Shown here: positions 1 to 8,514 of the stretch, in pieces
Layout: each line of letters begins with the position of its first letter
Numbering within the stretch: position 1 is the stretch's first letter
From: UBA1189 sp964570685
Lineage (GTDB): Bacteria; Bacteroidota; Bacteroidia; Bacteroidales; Bacteroidaceae
Assembly: GCA_964570685.1 (NCBI GenBank)
Contig: CAZMZC010000002.1
Coordinates: forward strand, 62,001 to 126,000
DNA: 64,000 bases
Reading direction: 5' to 3'
Program-made: the position numbers and the translations under genes
Notes under the pieces: model-generated
The model's input: only the letters and a program-made list of their open reading frames with translations
Databases searched by the model: none
What the model was told of the DNA's origin: nothing

Positions 1-343
1 GCACCATAGCATCCCACTCGGGCGTACGGTGATCCTTCATCAGCGTCATCGCCCTCACGAGGTCGAAGGCCTGGATGGTGCAGAGCGGCGCATCGTGTCC
101 GTCGAAGCGCTGCAACGTCTGTGCATAGGCATTGATGATGGCTACCGAGGCGGCCTCATCGCCTGCCACGGCGAGGTCGTGGGCAGCACGCATATCGCGC
201 TCGCTGCCCCCTTTGGTGCGACGATGCTCACCATCGCGTGCCACGATTTCGTAGGGGCCTGCCATCTTGTACTCCTTGGCCTGTTGTGCATATACCGCCA
301 TGCTACCCATGAGCAGTGCGGCAAGTAGGAATCTTCTTATCAT
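1..343 (-). CDS. Alginate-lyase-type polysaccharide lyase (N-terminal part, cut by window edge)
   Basis: Reading the minus strand from an ATG at 343 gives 114 open codons that run off the window. A signal peptide of about 19 residues ends in VYAQ. The next stretch contains GPYEIVARDGEHR and then KGGSERDMRAAHDLAVAG, followed by DGHDAPLCTIQAFDLVRAM, which is the pattern I associate with the N-terminal part of periplasmic alginate_lyase-family (PF05426-like) enzymes. Such enzymes cleave uronic-acid polymers by beta-elimination. The start lies 5 bp after the stop of the GH88 gene, so it is the last visible gene of that operon. The catalytic residues lie outside the window, so the substrate is unknown. 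Family assignment is by recognition only. Confidence 0.6.
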   Translation of the reverse strand, partial: MIRRFLLAALLMGSMAVYAQQAKEYKMAGPYEIVARDGEHRRTKGGSERDMRAAHDLAVAGDEAASVAIINAYAQTLQRFDGHDAPLCTIQAFDLVRAMTLMKDHRTPEWDAMV

Positions 344-348
344 ACGGT

Positions 349-1566
349 TTATTTTTGTAGTTTCTTCATTCTGAGCAATGCCTCTATATAGTAGTAGTCG
401 GCATAGATGATGCTGGCGTCGATCTCGCTTCCAGCCGGGTGATGACCTGTGGCGTGACGCAGGAAAGCCACGCTGCTCTCTCCGCACTGATAATGGGGCG
501 TGCTGAGGTCGGCCAGCATCTGCTCGGCATGGGTGAGGTAGCGCTGTGCATCGGTGTCCTCCACATAGCCGGCAAGCTCTATCAGCGCCGAGGCCACGAT
601 GGCTGCTGCCGAGGCATCCTTGGGCGCAGCCACGCCACGCGGGTCGTCCATATCCCATAGGGGGATGTTGTCGTCGCTGGTGGCGGCCAGGCGTTGCAAG
701 TAGCAGTCGGCCACCTTGCAGGCATGGGCAAGGAAACGCTCGTCGCGGGTGAAGCGGTACACCATGGTGTAGCCATAGATGGCCCACGCCTGTCCGCGGC
801 TCCACATCGACTCGTCGCTATATCCCTGATGCGTACACCCACGGATGAAGTCGCCCGTGAGCGTGTCGTATACCGCCACATGGTAGCACGAGCCGTCGGG
901 GCGGAAGTGGTGCTGCATGGTGGTCTCGGCATGCGCCACGGCCAGGTCGTGCAGGTGGCTGCCGCCTCCGTTTCCGGCTGCCCAGAAGAGCAGCTCGAGA
1001 TTTATCATATTGTCCATGATGGTGTTATGCCCGCCATAGTCGCCCACATGGCGCGGCCACGAGAGCATGGTGCCCACGGTGGGGCTGCACAGCGTAGCCA
1101 GCGTGTCGGCAGCGCGTAGTGCCACCTCGCGGTAGTGGGGATTGCCCGTCAGCTCGTACCCCTTCAGGAAGGAGTTGATGACGATGAATCCCAGGTCGTG
1201 GTCGTAGGCAGGGCGAGAGGCCATATATTCCAGCGAGGCGGTATATTGCTCGGCCTCATGGCGCAATGCCTCGTTGCCGGTATGGTCATAGGTCATCCAC
1301 AACACTCCCGGCCAGAAGCCCGAGCACCACTCCTGCGGAATGGCCTCACGGCAGTTCCACCCCTCCTGGGTGTCGCCGGCAAGGATGTTGCGCGGCATCA
1401 TGGCATAGTCACGCGGCTGCAAAGCCTCCAATGCCCGCTCCACCTGGCGGGCACAATAGTCGAGCGCCTCATCGGCATCGAAGTTTGGCGTTTTGGATGA
1501 ACACGAAACCAATATCAGACAGGCCAACAAGACTTTCAGCGTGGAGATTCTAATATGTGTCAACAT
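349..1566 (-). CDS. Glycoside hydrolase family 88 unsaturated glucuronyl hydrolase (lipoprotein)
   Basis: This 405-residue protein is a lipoprotein: a hydrophobic N-terminus ends in LVSC, with the lipidated cysteine at residue 22. The rest is one GH88 (alpha/alpha)6 barrel. GH88 enzymes hydrate the 4,5-unsaturated uronic acid left by polysaccharide lyases and so release it. Asp124 in HDLGF and Asp185 in IMDNMINLELL match the two conserved acidic positions of the family, and the WSRGQAWAIYG motif follows at 255-265. It lies between two alginate-lyase-type genes, which fits a lyase-then-hydrolase cascade. Length is normal for the family. The exact oligosaccharide (from alginate, glucuronan, ulvan or glycosaminoglycan) cannot be told from the sequence. 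Confidence 0.9.
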   Translation of the reverse strand: MLTHIRISTLKVLLACLILVSCSSKTPNFDADEALDYCARQVERALEALQPRDYAMMPRNILAGDTQEGWNCREAIPQEWCSGFWPGVLWMTYDHTGNEALRHEAEQYTASLEYMASRPAYDHDLGFIVINSFLKGYELTGNPHYREVALRAADTLATLCSPTVGTMLSWPRHVGDYGGHNTIMDNMINLELLFWAAGNGGGSHLHDLAVAHAETTMQHHFRPDGSCYHVAVYDTLTGDFIRGCTHQGYSDESMWSRGQAWAIYGYTMVYRFTRDERFLAHACKVADCYLQRLAATSDDNIPLWDMDDPRGVAAPKDASAAAIVASALIELAGYVEDTDAQRYLTHAEQMLADLSTPHYQCGESSVAFLRHATGHHPAGSEIDASIIYADYYYIEALLRMKKLQK

Positions 1567-1585
1567 ACTTGTTTCAACTATGTAA

Positions 1586-1672
1586 AAATCGCACCTGCGA
1601 TTCCGAAAAATGGGATATGCGATTTCACGGAATGGGACATGCGATTTCGGAGAAACGCATGTGCGATTTTCA
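1586..1672. repeat. Intergenic 22-nt-period word array A (GCGATTT words)
   Basis: The gap between the lyase gene (stop at 1681) and the GH88 gene holds four copies of GCGATT(T) starting at 1597, 1619, 1641 and 1663, exactly 22 nt apart. The first unit is a palindrome (ATCGCACCTGCGAT) and the fourth contains CGCATGTGCG. Units two and three share GGGAYATGCGATTTC. The array lies inside a probable operon, so it would be transcribed. Its function is unknown; four other intergenic arrays with the same period occur in the window. Confidence 0.8.
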
Positions 1673-1680
1673 GGTGTTTG

Positions 1681-4500
1681 TTATGGTTTATTACCGATTT
1701 GCGAAGTGAATAGCTTACGAACCTCAACAGTGCCGTCGGTATATACCGTATGGCGGATAACGATACCGGAGCGGGGCTGTGCGAGACGTTGTCCGTCCAA
1801 CGTGTAGTATTGTGTTGTTAGAGGCGTGCTGGCAGTAGATGGAGGTAGCACGCTGTGTGTATTGCCGTCGATAGCAATGAGCTCAAAAGGGTAGTCAGTG
1901 GGTTCCTCAGAGGCTGCATAGTTGATGGTGCCATCGGCATCTACCGCCCAACAGATATTGCCCGAAGTGCCATTGTTCTGTATGGAGAAATAATCGGTGC
2001 CTTTAGCCCCCTTGAAGCGGAAGGGGCGCAGGGTGGTAGACTTCATCAGTCCCTCCTTGTTGAGGTAAAGGCTGTCGGGCAAGCTGATAAAATTGTAGCG
2101 GGAACTCTTCTCCTCGAACAGCCACACCTGCCCGTCGGCCACTTGGGTGGTATCGGCATTGGCCACGAGCGGAGCGAGATAGGCCGTACCATCCTTCTCG
2201 CGGGGCGAGGTGAGGTAGGTATCGGTATAGCGGTGGCGGATGAGATATTCTCCCACCGCGGGTGTGCGGTAGGTACGGGCGCCCTCGCTGACGAAGAGGC
2301 GATAGGTGAAAGTGTAGGTGGTGTCGGTACGGATATAACTCACGGGATACTCCTCCGAGGTGTCGATTGAAGCAATAGTAAGGGTCTTCGCATCGGAGCC
2401 GTCGGGCCACTGCCAGGTGCCGCGCAACAGAGCTGGCGCGTAGGGAGCCAGCACGATGCTGTCGCCCTCCTCCACCACAAGGGTATGGGTGTCGGTATGG
2501 GTGGTGCCGTTGACGATGATGTCGGGGCGCAGGTGGCGCACCTTGATGGTGAAGGTGACGCTGCTCTCGCAGCCACCCTGGTTGGTGAAGGTAGCGGTAA
2601 CCTCGGTGTCCTCCTTGATGCTGGAGAGCGTGATGGATGAGCCACTCTTGCCGTTGCTCCAGCTGTAGGTGCCCCAGCCGCCAGCATCGGTCACCGTAAG
2701 GGTAGCAGTGCCGCCATAGAAGACCTCGGCCTCAGCACCCTGTGTAGTCACATCGCCCACCTTCACGGTGGGAGTGAGTGTGGTGCCCTCGCAGTCGCCC
2801 TCCACGGCGAGGGAGAAGCAGAGCTGGCTCTCCACACCAGCCGCATTGGTGTAGGTGACACGGTATATGTAGCTGCGGTCGGTAGTTACGGTGATGTCGC
2901 GGGTCGTCTCGCCCGTATTCCACTGCCACCGGCCGCTATCCTCCTCTCCCTCGGGGAGCTGGGGCATGAGCTTCACCGTCTGCCCCTTGGGCAGTGAGGT
3001 GCGGTTGTTGATGGTGAAGGTATTGATAAGTCCGCCCAATTCATTGTGGGCGATGACGTTACCGTCGATATTACCTATAGCCTTCTCTACGGAGATACTG
3101 GGTACAATACCAGAAAAGGCGCCACTATACTCCATCTTCGGAGTGAGCTCGGTAGGCACCCTGTCAGCAGAGGCGATACCGTCGTAGGTGTTCATCAGCA
3201 CCGAGTAGCCCAGGTGGTCGTAGCCACCGCTGGTAGAGCCCTGTCCGCCCGCATCGATACCCATCTCATTATAGGCCTTCTTGGAATAGGGCATCTCCAC
3301 GCCCTTGATGCCCTCGTAGTGCCCGATGACGGTACCCCAATAGGGACGCATCTGTGCACCGAGAGCAGGCTCAGTCATTATCCAAGTGCGGCTGTCGGTA
3401 TAGTAAAGGCCGTTGGTGCCATAGTGGTAATTGGTCCATGGCAGGTTCTCCACACTCTGCGTCTGCGCCGCCACATATTCGATACCTGCAGCGAGGCGGT
3501 GGTCCATATAGGCAAAGAGGTCGTCGCCCTGGTTCCAGCCCACCTTGGCAATGTCGATGGCGAGGCCGAGCGCCATAGCCGAGTGTCCCACGTCGCGCCC
3601 GCTCTCCTGCATCTGCCCCATACGGCCATAGGCTCCCGTCTCGAGGTCGGTCTCTACGGTAGTCACCACCAGGTTGCCGAGATATTCGGTGAGACCGTCG
3701 TTCTTGATGGGCACCTCAGTGCGTGGGTCGGTGAAGGTACCTACCTGATCGTACTTGAAGTACGACATACCTTGATTGTAGATATACACATCGTCGCACA
3801 GCACGCCTATACTGACGAGGGCAAGTACGTTGCACAGTCCCCAGTTGCTCCAGTAGTGCCCCGGTGCCTGCCACCACTTGCCACTGTTCTCCCATGTGCC
3901 ATTGCGTCCACGCAGGAAGCCGATACATTGCGGATACCACACATCGAGCATCCAGCGCTTGAAGGCTACGAAATCCTCATCGGCCCATCCCTCGTAGTCG
4001 CGCATGAGTTCGGCTGCTTGGGCAAACTGGTAACCGTAGAGGCCCGCAGCAAGGGCATAGTTGCTATCGCCACCGACAGCCTTCGTGGTGCGTGCCCACT
4101 GGTTGAGCACCGCTACGGCATGGCGTGCGTGTGCCTCACTGCCGTCAATCTTCCAGCGCAGCGCGTTCTGGTAGGCGATGGTGGCGCCACGGGCCGCATT
4201 GATGTAGTTCTCCCCCACTCCACCACCACGTACGATAGTCTCCACGGGGTAAGTCGCAGCATTCGACTGTGCATAGGCAGCACTCTTCAAGACATCGTAG
4301 GCTGCGGTAACGCGCTCGTCACCTTCGGCCAACTGCTGCCGTATGCGGGCAAAGTCCTCTTCGGTATGCAAGCCGCCCGGATGGCGGAAACCGCGGTCGG
4401 TGTCGTAGGCCGACTGCGAAGTTGCAGAGAATGCCATGCACAGCATCGCACAAAGCATTGCGGGACGTCTGAGAACAATTGTCAAGATCTTGTTTTTCAT
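1681..4500 (-). CDS. Alginate-lyase-family enzyme with Ig-like modules and T9SS C-terminal tail
   Basis: This 939-residue secreted protein has a signal peptide (about 1-28). An alginate_lyase-type helical domain spans roughly 35-420, with the signature ESGRDVGHSAMALG at 299-312; Arg302 and His306 sit where the family has active-site residues. Two Ig-like modules with WSNGKSGSSITLSS-like strands lie at about 520-730. A lectin-like segment at about 770-890 contains VWLFEE and PFRFKG. The end, YYTLDGQRLAQPRSGIVI followed by a basic strand, resembles a T9SS sorting domain. The enzyme probably depolymerises a uronic-acid glycan at the cell surface and feeds GH88. It starts 9 bp after the preceding gene, so the genes are likely co-transcribed. 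Precise lyase family (PL38 or related) is a guess. Confidence 0.75.
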   Translation of the reverse strand: MKNKILTIVLRRPAMLCAMLCMAFSATSQSAYDTDRGFRHPGGLHTEEDFARIRQQLAEGDERVTAAYDVLKSAAYAQSNAATYPVETIVRGGGVGENYINAARGATIAYQNALRWKIDGSEAHARHAVAVLNQWARTTKAVGGDSNYALAAGLYGYQFAQAAELMRDYEGWADEDFVAFKRWMLDVWYPQCIGFLRGRNGTWENSGKWWQAPGHYWSNWGLCNVLALVSIGVLCDDVYIYNQGMSYFKYDQVGTFTDPRTEVPIKNDGLTEYLGNLVVTTVETDLETGAYGRMGQMQESGRDVGHSAMALGLAIDIAKVGWNQGDDLFAYMDHRLAAGIEYVAAQTQSVENLPWTNYHYGTNGLYYTDSRTWIMTEPALGAQMRPYWGTVIGHYEGIKGVEMPYSKKAYNEMGIDAGGQGSTSGGYDHLGYSVLMNTYDGIASADRVPTELTPKMEYSGAFSGIVPSISVEKAIGNIDGNVIAHNELGGLINTFTINNRTSLPKGQTVKLMPQLPEGEEDSGRWQWNTGETTRDITVTTDRSYIYRVTYTNAAGVESQLCFSLAVEGDCEGTTLTPTVKVGDVTTQGAEAEVFYGGTATLTVTDAGGWGTYSWSNGKSGSSITLSSIKEDTEVTATFTNQGGCESSVTFTIKVRHLRPDIIVNGTTHTDTHTLVVEEGDSIVLAPYAPALLRGTWQWPDGSDAKTLTIASIDTSEEYPVSYIRTDTTYTFTYRLFVSEGARTYRTPAVGEYLIRHRYTDTYLTSPREKDGTAYLAPLVANADTTQVADGQVWLFEEKSSRYNFISLPDSLYLNKEGLMKSTTLRPFRFKGAKGTDYFSIQNNGTSGNICWAVDADGTINYAASEEPTDYPFELIAIDGNTHSVLPPSTASTPLTTQYYTLDGQRLAQPRSGIVIRHTVYTDGTVEVRKLFTSQIGNKP

Positions 4501-4509
4501 AACTTTTTA

Positions 4510-7152
4510 TTATCTAAAGATTACCTTATCCACCAAGACCCGTCCATCATCGAGGCTACGTTTACGGAGAGTAATGCCCTGAGGAGCTATCGTACGTACG
4601 CCACTCAGCGTATAATACTCGGTGGCAATAACAACAGAGGTAGCTGTCATATCCTCAATGGCCGCATCTTCGGTGCTCTCAAGACAAAAGATATAGGCGG
4701 GAGTGGCAGAGGTGTTCATCTTGTCGTAGGGCGACTTCCAGGTGTATGAGCCTGCCCAGTAGAGGCCGTCGCTGCGTAGGATACAGCAAGCCTCATCCTC
4801 CAAATTGTACTTGTAGAAGGTAAAGGTATGCACCGCTGTGGTGTCTGCACCTGGGAGCACATAACCGTCGAGCGTCATATAGCCATCCTCGGAGCTGATG
4901 ACAGTGGCCGAGGTGCCATCATAGGGCTGGGCGAAGGTGAACTCCTGCTTGTATACGGAGAGGTCTATACCGTTCTTCTCGGCATCGGCAATGATAGTCG
5001 CCGAGTCGGCTACAGCAGCGTAGTAGTGGTTGCCGGCAGAGTTCTTCTGGGTGATGTACTTCTCGGTACCGTCCAACCGAATCTTGTATCTACCGGTCAC
5101 AATTACCTCGAACGGTATGCGTGAAGCGATGAACTGGCCTACCAGAGCCTTGATATCGATAGCCCACTTGTCATATACGGGCTGTGTGCTGCTGGCTGCA
5201 GCGATGAGTGCCTTCGCTTCTGCTACAGCCTCACCCAAAGCCGTATATACAGAAACCGAATACTTGCCGCCATCAACACCCACACTATCCTTGTAGACAT
5301 TCATCACACTGTCGGCGTATGCCACAGCCTCGACCAATGCGGTGGGGTCGCCCGCACCATAGGGATCGTACAGGTCTGCACCGATAGCCTTGACGGCAGC
5401 GACAGTAAAGAGCGAATCTTCATTGGCACGTGAGCATACTACAAGACGTGTCACCTGTGTGCCCGCACTGCTATTGCGCCCCGTGGTATAGCAATCCTCC
5501 TCGAAGGTGATGCGGTCACCAGCCTGGAGGTTGGCATAGAAGTCCAGCTCGACGGGAGCCTTACCGCCCTGTCCGTCGTTTGCCACGCTACCATATTCCT
5601 TGGCAAAGATATACTCCTCCTTGGACACCATGGTGTTGCCAGCCTGCAGGTATCGGCTGCGTATCCACAAGGGATTCTCCACTTTCGGATTAGGATTGGG
5701 ACGATAACATGCAAACTCAAACTTATATACTCCTGCCTCAGGAGCTACAAACACATAGGCGGGGCTATGGGCCGTAGTGGGATGCAGGTTACCGTCATCT
5801 GATATATAAAGCCAGTCACCGGTACCCTTGTACCATGCAGCAATATCGGCACTGCCATACTTGCTACTATAGTCGTGGTTGGCAAAGAGGTTATATACAC
5901 CTGCTGCCACATCGTACCAACTGAACTCCCACGGCTCGCCTACATTGGTAGCCATAGCTTCGGCATCTACCGTAATAGCACCGGTCGCATTGTCAGTGGT
6001 GATGAGCTGATAGTTCCCTTCACAAGAATAGTCGATAACCTTCTGCGAAAGCAGCAAGAGACGCCAAGCCTCATTGAGGCGGTCAAGATAGTTCTTATAA
6101 TTAAGGTCATACAGCAATTCATCCTCAGACAAGGCTACGATATCTCCTATGACGGCCATCAAAGCATCGTATTCCTCCCGTCCATACTCGCCAAAGCCTT
6201 CTCCTACCGGCATGTCGATGGCTTGAGTCTCATAGTCATCAAGTACAGTCCACAGTTTTTCTACCTCATCCTGACCGTAAGCATCTACATACCCTTCCGT
6301 AGCAATAGCGGTAGCAGCATCCACCTTCTCTATAGCAAGGTTGCGATAGAATGTACGGCTCCACCAGCCGTGTCCCCAGTCGCCACCAGCACCGTCCATC
6401 TTGGCAGTATTGACCTCAAAGGAAACCTTGTCACCTGCCTTGGCGCTGAAAGCCATCGTAAAGTCGACAGGGCTCTGCGCCACAAACTTCTGCATGGCAC
6501 CACCGGCAAGGTTACCGCTCACACCATCATAATCGGGGTGCATACCGGTCACACTTCCGTAATTGAATGCCAATCCCATATCGGCGCCCTTGTCCTGCGC
6601 ATCAAATGCATAACGGAATCGGGGCACGATGTCAAGTGATGCAGTCCATGTATCACCATCCTCACGTATCACCGTACCGTCGACCTTGTAGTAACCATCC
6701 TCAGGCACCGTAAAGGTGATGACCGAAGTGTAACTGTCGTTACCCATCACCTCATAGCCAAAGCCCTCGCGAGGGTCTTGAGCTACATAGATAAAGCTTT
6801 CCAGACTATTGGTACGCACGGGATTGGTAAACTCAAGGTCACACCATGCCCAACGCACGTTGCTGGCCCAAGTGAACTCGCCGGCAGGCTCCACCCCATC
6901 AAATTCGGTAATGAGCTGCCCGCCCACGCGCTCGGGCTGATAAATATCCAGATAGTTACAGGTACTCTTGTCAGTATAGGTCGCGAGCTTGCTATACGTA
7001 CCCGTAGCATAAGTATATTTTTCAAAACTCCACTGATCGCCGCCACCCGCAGCGAAGGTTTCAGCACTCAGGTCGGTAAGGCGGTAGCTCTGCGCCGACA
7101 AAGCTGCCGACACGACCAAACTAAAGAGTAAACTTGATTTTCTCATAGTCAT
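4510..7152 (-). CDS. Large secreted protein of unknown function with T9SS-type tail
   Basis: I do not recognise a family for the body of this 880-residue protein. It has a signal peptide (start at either of two ATGs, 7152 or 7146) that ends near LSAQS. Two beta-rich modules, about 25-245 and 375-590, look like tandem copies of one carbohydrate-binding-like fold: each has a phrase about evening out a fibre-like strand (FTVPEDGYYKVDG, FVAPEAGVYKFEF) and a later AGD(K/R) turn. A short helical linker follows each module. A lectin-like part and then EYYTLSGVRTIAPQGITLRK, a T9SS-type C-terminal signal, close the protein. It is the first gene of the uronate-lyase operon, so a role in binding or presenting the polymer is plausible but unproven. 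Confidence 0.6.
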   Translation of the reverse strand: MTMRKSSLLFSLVVSAALSAQSYRLTDLSAETFAAGGGDQWSFEKYTYATGTYSKLATYTDKSTCNYLDIYQPERVGGQLITEFDGVEPAGEFTWASNVRWAWCDLEFTNPVRTNSLESFIYVAQDPREGFGYEVMGNDSYTSVITFTVPEDGYYKVDGTVIREDGDTWTASLDIVPRFRYAFDAQDKGADMGLAFNYGSVTGMHPDYDGVSGNLAGGAMQKFVAQSPVDFTMAFSAKAGDKVSFEVNTAKMDGAGGDWGHGWWSRTFYRNLAIEKVDAATAIATEGYVDAYGQDEVEKLWTVLDDYETQAIDMPVGEGFGEYGREEYDALMAVIGDIVALSEDELLYDLNYKNYLDRLNEAWRLLLLSQKVIDYSCEGNYQLITTDNATGAITVDAEAMATNVGEPWEFSWYDVAAGVYNLFANHDYSSKYGSADIAAWYKGTGDWLYISDDGNLHPTTAHSPAYVFVAPEAGVYKFEFACYRPNPNPKVENPLWIRSRYLQAGNTMVSKEEYIFAKEYGSVANDGQGGKAPVELDFYANLQAGDRITFEEDCYTTGRNSSAGTQVTRLVVCSRANEDSLFTVAAVKAIGADLYDPYGAGDPTALVEAVAYADSVMNVYKDSVGVDGGKYSVSVYTALGEAVAEAKALIAAASSTQPVYDKWAIDIKALVGQFIASRIPFEVIVTGRYKIRLDGTEKYITQKNSAGNHYYAAVADSATIIADAEKNGIDLSVYKQEFTFAQPYDGTSATVISSEDGYMTLDGYVLPGADTTAVHTFTFYKYNLEDEACCILRSDGLYWAGSYTWKSPYDKMNTSATPAYIFCLESTEDAAIEDMTATSVVIATEYYTLSGVRTIAPQGITLRKRSLDDGRVLVDKVIFR

Positions 7153-7202
7153 TCTGTTTTAATTTAAAATATTTTTTTTGTCAATTTATTTGAAATACGA
7201 CG

Positions 7203-7210
7203 CAAAAATA
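7203..7210 (-). promoter_or_regulatory. Probable -7 box (TATTTTTG)
   Basis: On the minus strand this reads TATTTTTG, matching the Bacteroidota -7 consensus TAnnTTTG. It lies about 50-57 bp upstream of the start of the large secreted protein, in a very AT-rich leader. A convincing -33 TTTG was not found. Confidence 0.4.
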
Positions 7211-7239
7211 ATAAAAAAACAATAAAAATCAATATATAT

Positions 7240-7700
7240 GAATCTTTTTATGGCTCTAGGCCTTACAAACTCCTATGAGGAGTCAAAAAACAGTGCTGAC
7301 GTTGACTTGGACTTCTCTAACGATAACGCTGACGATAACGTTAACCTCTGCGCTTCGCTTGAAACTCCCTCCGCTTCGTTACACTTCGCTCGTCCATACT
7401 CCGTCGTGCAGAGCACTGCACTCCCCTCACTCGGCACGGCTTGGCATTCAGCCAACCCTCTAAAGACCTCGTTCGCTATTAACAGAGGGACTGTTTTTTT
7501 CAGTTACTCCTTCCACGGCTTCTACACTATCCCTCTGTTTAACCAGTCAACTCAGTCTAGGAATAAGCCTTAAAACGCTTTATATATCAATCCATTTTGG
7601 TACAACCTTGTACCAAAAAAAGTACATGCATGTACCGCGCGTGGTGCATGCATGTACTTTTTTAGATTAATAGCAGCGAGGGATAGTGCAGAAGCCGTGG
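7240..7700. repeat. Non-coding intergenic stretch with nested inverted repeats
   Basis: No believable gene is seen in this 550-bp gap. A 23-bp inverted pair lies at 7516-7538 (starting CCACGGCTTCTACACTATCC) and 7678-7700, matching at 22 of 23 positions and bracketing word array B. A smaller stem pairs TTAACAGAGGGA near 7483-7494 with TCCCTCTGTTTA near 7531-7542. ACTCCTATGAGGAGT near 7269 is a short palindrome. The stretch 7297-7346 is a run of GACNTT/AACGATAACG-like hexamers. This may be a small non-autonomous element; no transposase is present. Confidence 0.55.
7600..7665. repeat. Intergenic 22-nt-period word array B / possible dapB terminator
   Basis: Three 15-bp palindromic words start at 7600, 7622 and 7644, exactly 22 nt apart: GTACAACCTTGTACC, GTACATGCATGTACC and GTGCATGCATGTACT. 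They are separated by 7-nt spacers. The second and third can pair into one long stem flanked by A and T runs, so downstream of dapB (minus strand) the array could also act as a terminator. Confidence 0.8.
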
Positions 7701-7704
7701 TGTG

Positions 7705-8460
7705 CTAGAAGTCAAACAGGTCGCTCATGCCGAGCAGGCCCTCGTGTGAGGCTGTGTACTCGGCGGCGAGCACGGCACCGAGGGCAAAGCCACGACGGCT
7801 CTTGGCATCGTGGGTGATGGTGATGCTGTCGGCTTCGGAGTCGTAGCGGATGGTGTGTATGCCCGGTACTTCGCCTTCGCGGATGGAGCTTACGGGCAGC
7901 TCGTCGGGGGCACATTCGGTAGTGCCGGTGAGGGTGCCATCGGCTGCGAGCAGTGTGCCTGGCACCCAGGAGTGCTTGCGGTCGAGGTTCTCAAGGATAC
8001 CTTCGGCAAGGGTAATGGCTGTACCACTGGGGGCATCGAGTTTATGTACATGGTGTGTCTCGCTCATGCTGACGTCGTACTCGTCGAAGCGGTTCATTAT
8101 TTTGGCCAAGTGCTTGTTTATGGCAGCGAATATGGCTACACCGAGACTGAAGTTGGATGACCAAAAGAGTGTCTTCCCGCCCTCCTTGCATAGTTGGCGC
8201 ACCTCGTCGGCATGCTCCTCAAGCCAGCCTGTGCTACCCGAGACTACCTTGACACCGGCTGCAAAGGCTTTCATGTAGTTGTCGTAGGCTACCATGGGGT
8301 TGGTGAACTCAATGGCTACATCGGCACTGCGGAATGCCTCGGAACCGAAATCGTCCTGATTGTCAATGTCGATGATGCTCACAATCTCGTGACCCCGCTG
8401 CAGGGCTATCTGTTCTATCATACGGCCCATCTTGCCGTAACCTATCAGTGCTATTTTCAT
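7705..8460 (-). CDS. dapB: 4-hydroxy-tetrahydrodipicolinate reductase
   Basis: The protein has 251 residues, normal for DapB. It catalyses the NAD(P)H-dependent reduction step of the diaminopimelate/lysine pathway in the cytoplasm, supplying peptidoglycan precursors. The N-terminal Rossmann fold carries GYGKMGRM at 7-14. The substrate-binding and catalytic signature SETHHVHKLDAPSGTA, with the His-His pair and Lys, is intact. It follows the YfhO-like gene by 54 bp on the same strand, and word array B lies just beyond its stop. The usual Bacteroidales neighbour lepB is not here. Confidence 0.95.
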   Translation of the reverse strand: MKIALIGYGKMGRMIEQIALQRGHEIVSIIDIDNQDDFGSEAFRSADVAIEFTNPMVAYDNYMKAFAAGVKVVSGSTGWLEEHADEVRQLCKEGGKTLFWSSNFSLGVAIFAAINKHLAKIMNRFDEYDVSMSETHHVHKLDAPSGTAITLAEGILENLDRKHSWVPGTLLAADGTLTGTTECAPDELPVSSIREGEVPGIHTIRYDSEADSITITHDAKSRRGFALGAVLAAEYTASHEGLLGMSDLFDF

Positions 8461-8514
8461 TTTGCTTATGTAACGTCGTTAGTCTTAGTCTTATAATAGA
8501 AGGGTAGGGGGTGT

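Noticed and set aside
3046..4749. Plus-strand open frame of 567 codons
   Set aside because: It lies antisense to the well-supported lyase gene and the end of the next gene, has no family likeness, and crosses the gap between them. Long antisense frames are expected in G+C-rich coding DNA.
1..7152. Complete polysaccharide utilisation locus
   Set aside because: Lyases and GH88 are present but no SusC/SusD pair or regulator is in the window, so only a degradation operon can be claimed.
7238..7573. Plus-strand open frame of 111 codons in the gap above dapB
   Set aside because: Its sequence is made of low-complexity words and includes one arm of the inverted repeats. There is no start signal or recognisable domain.
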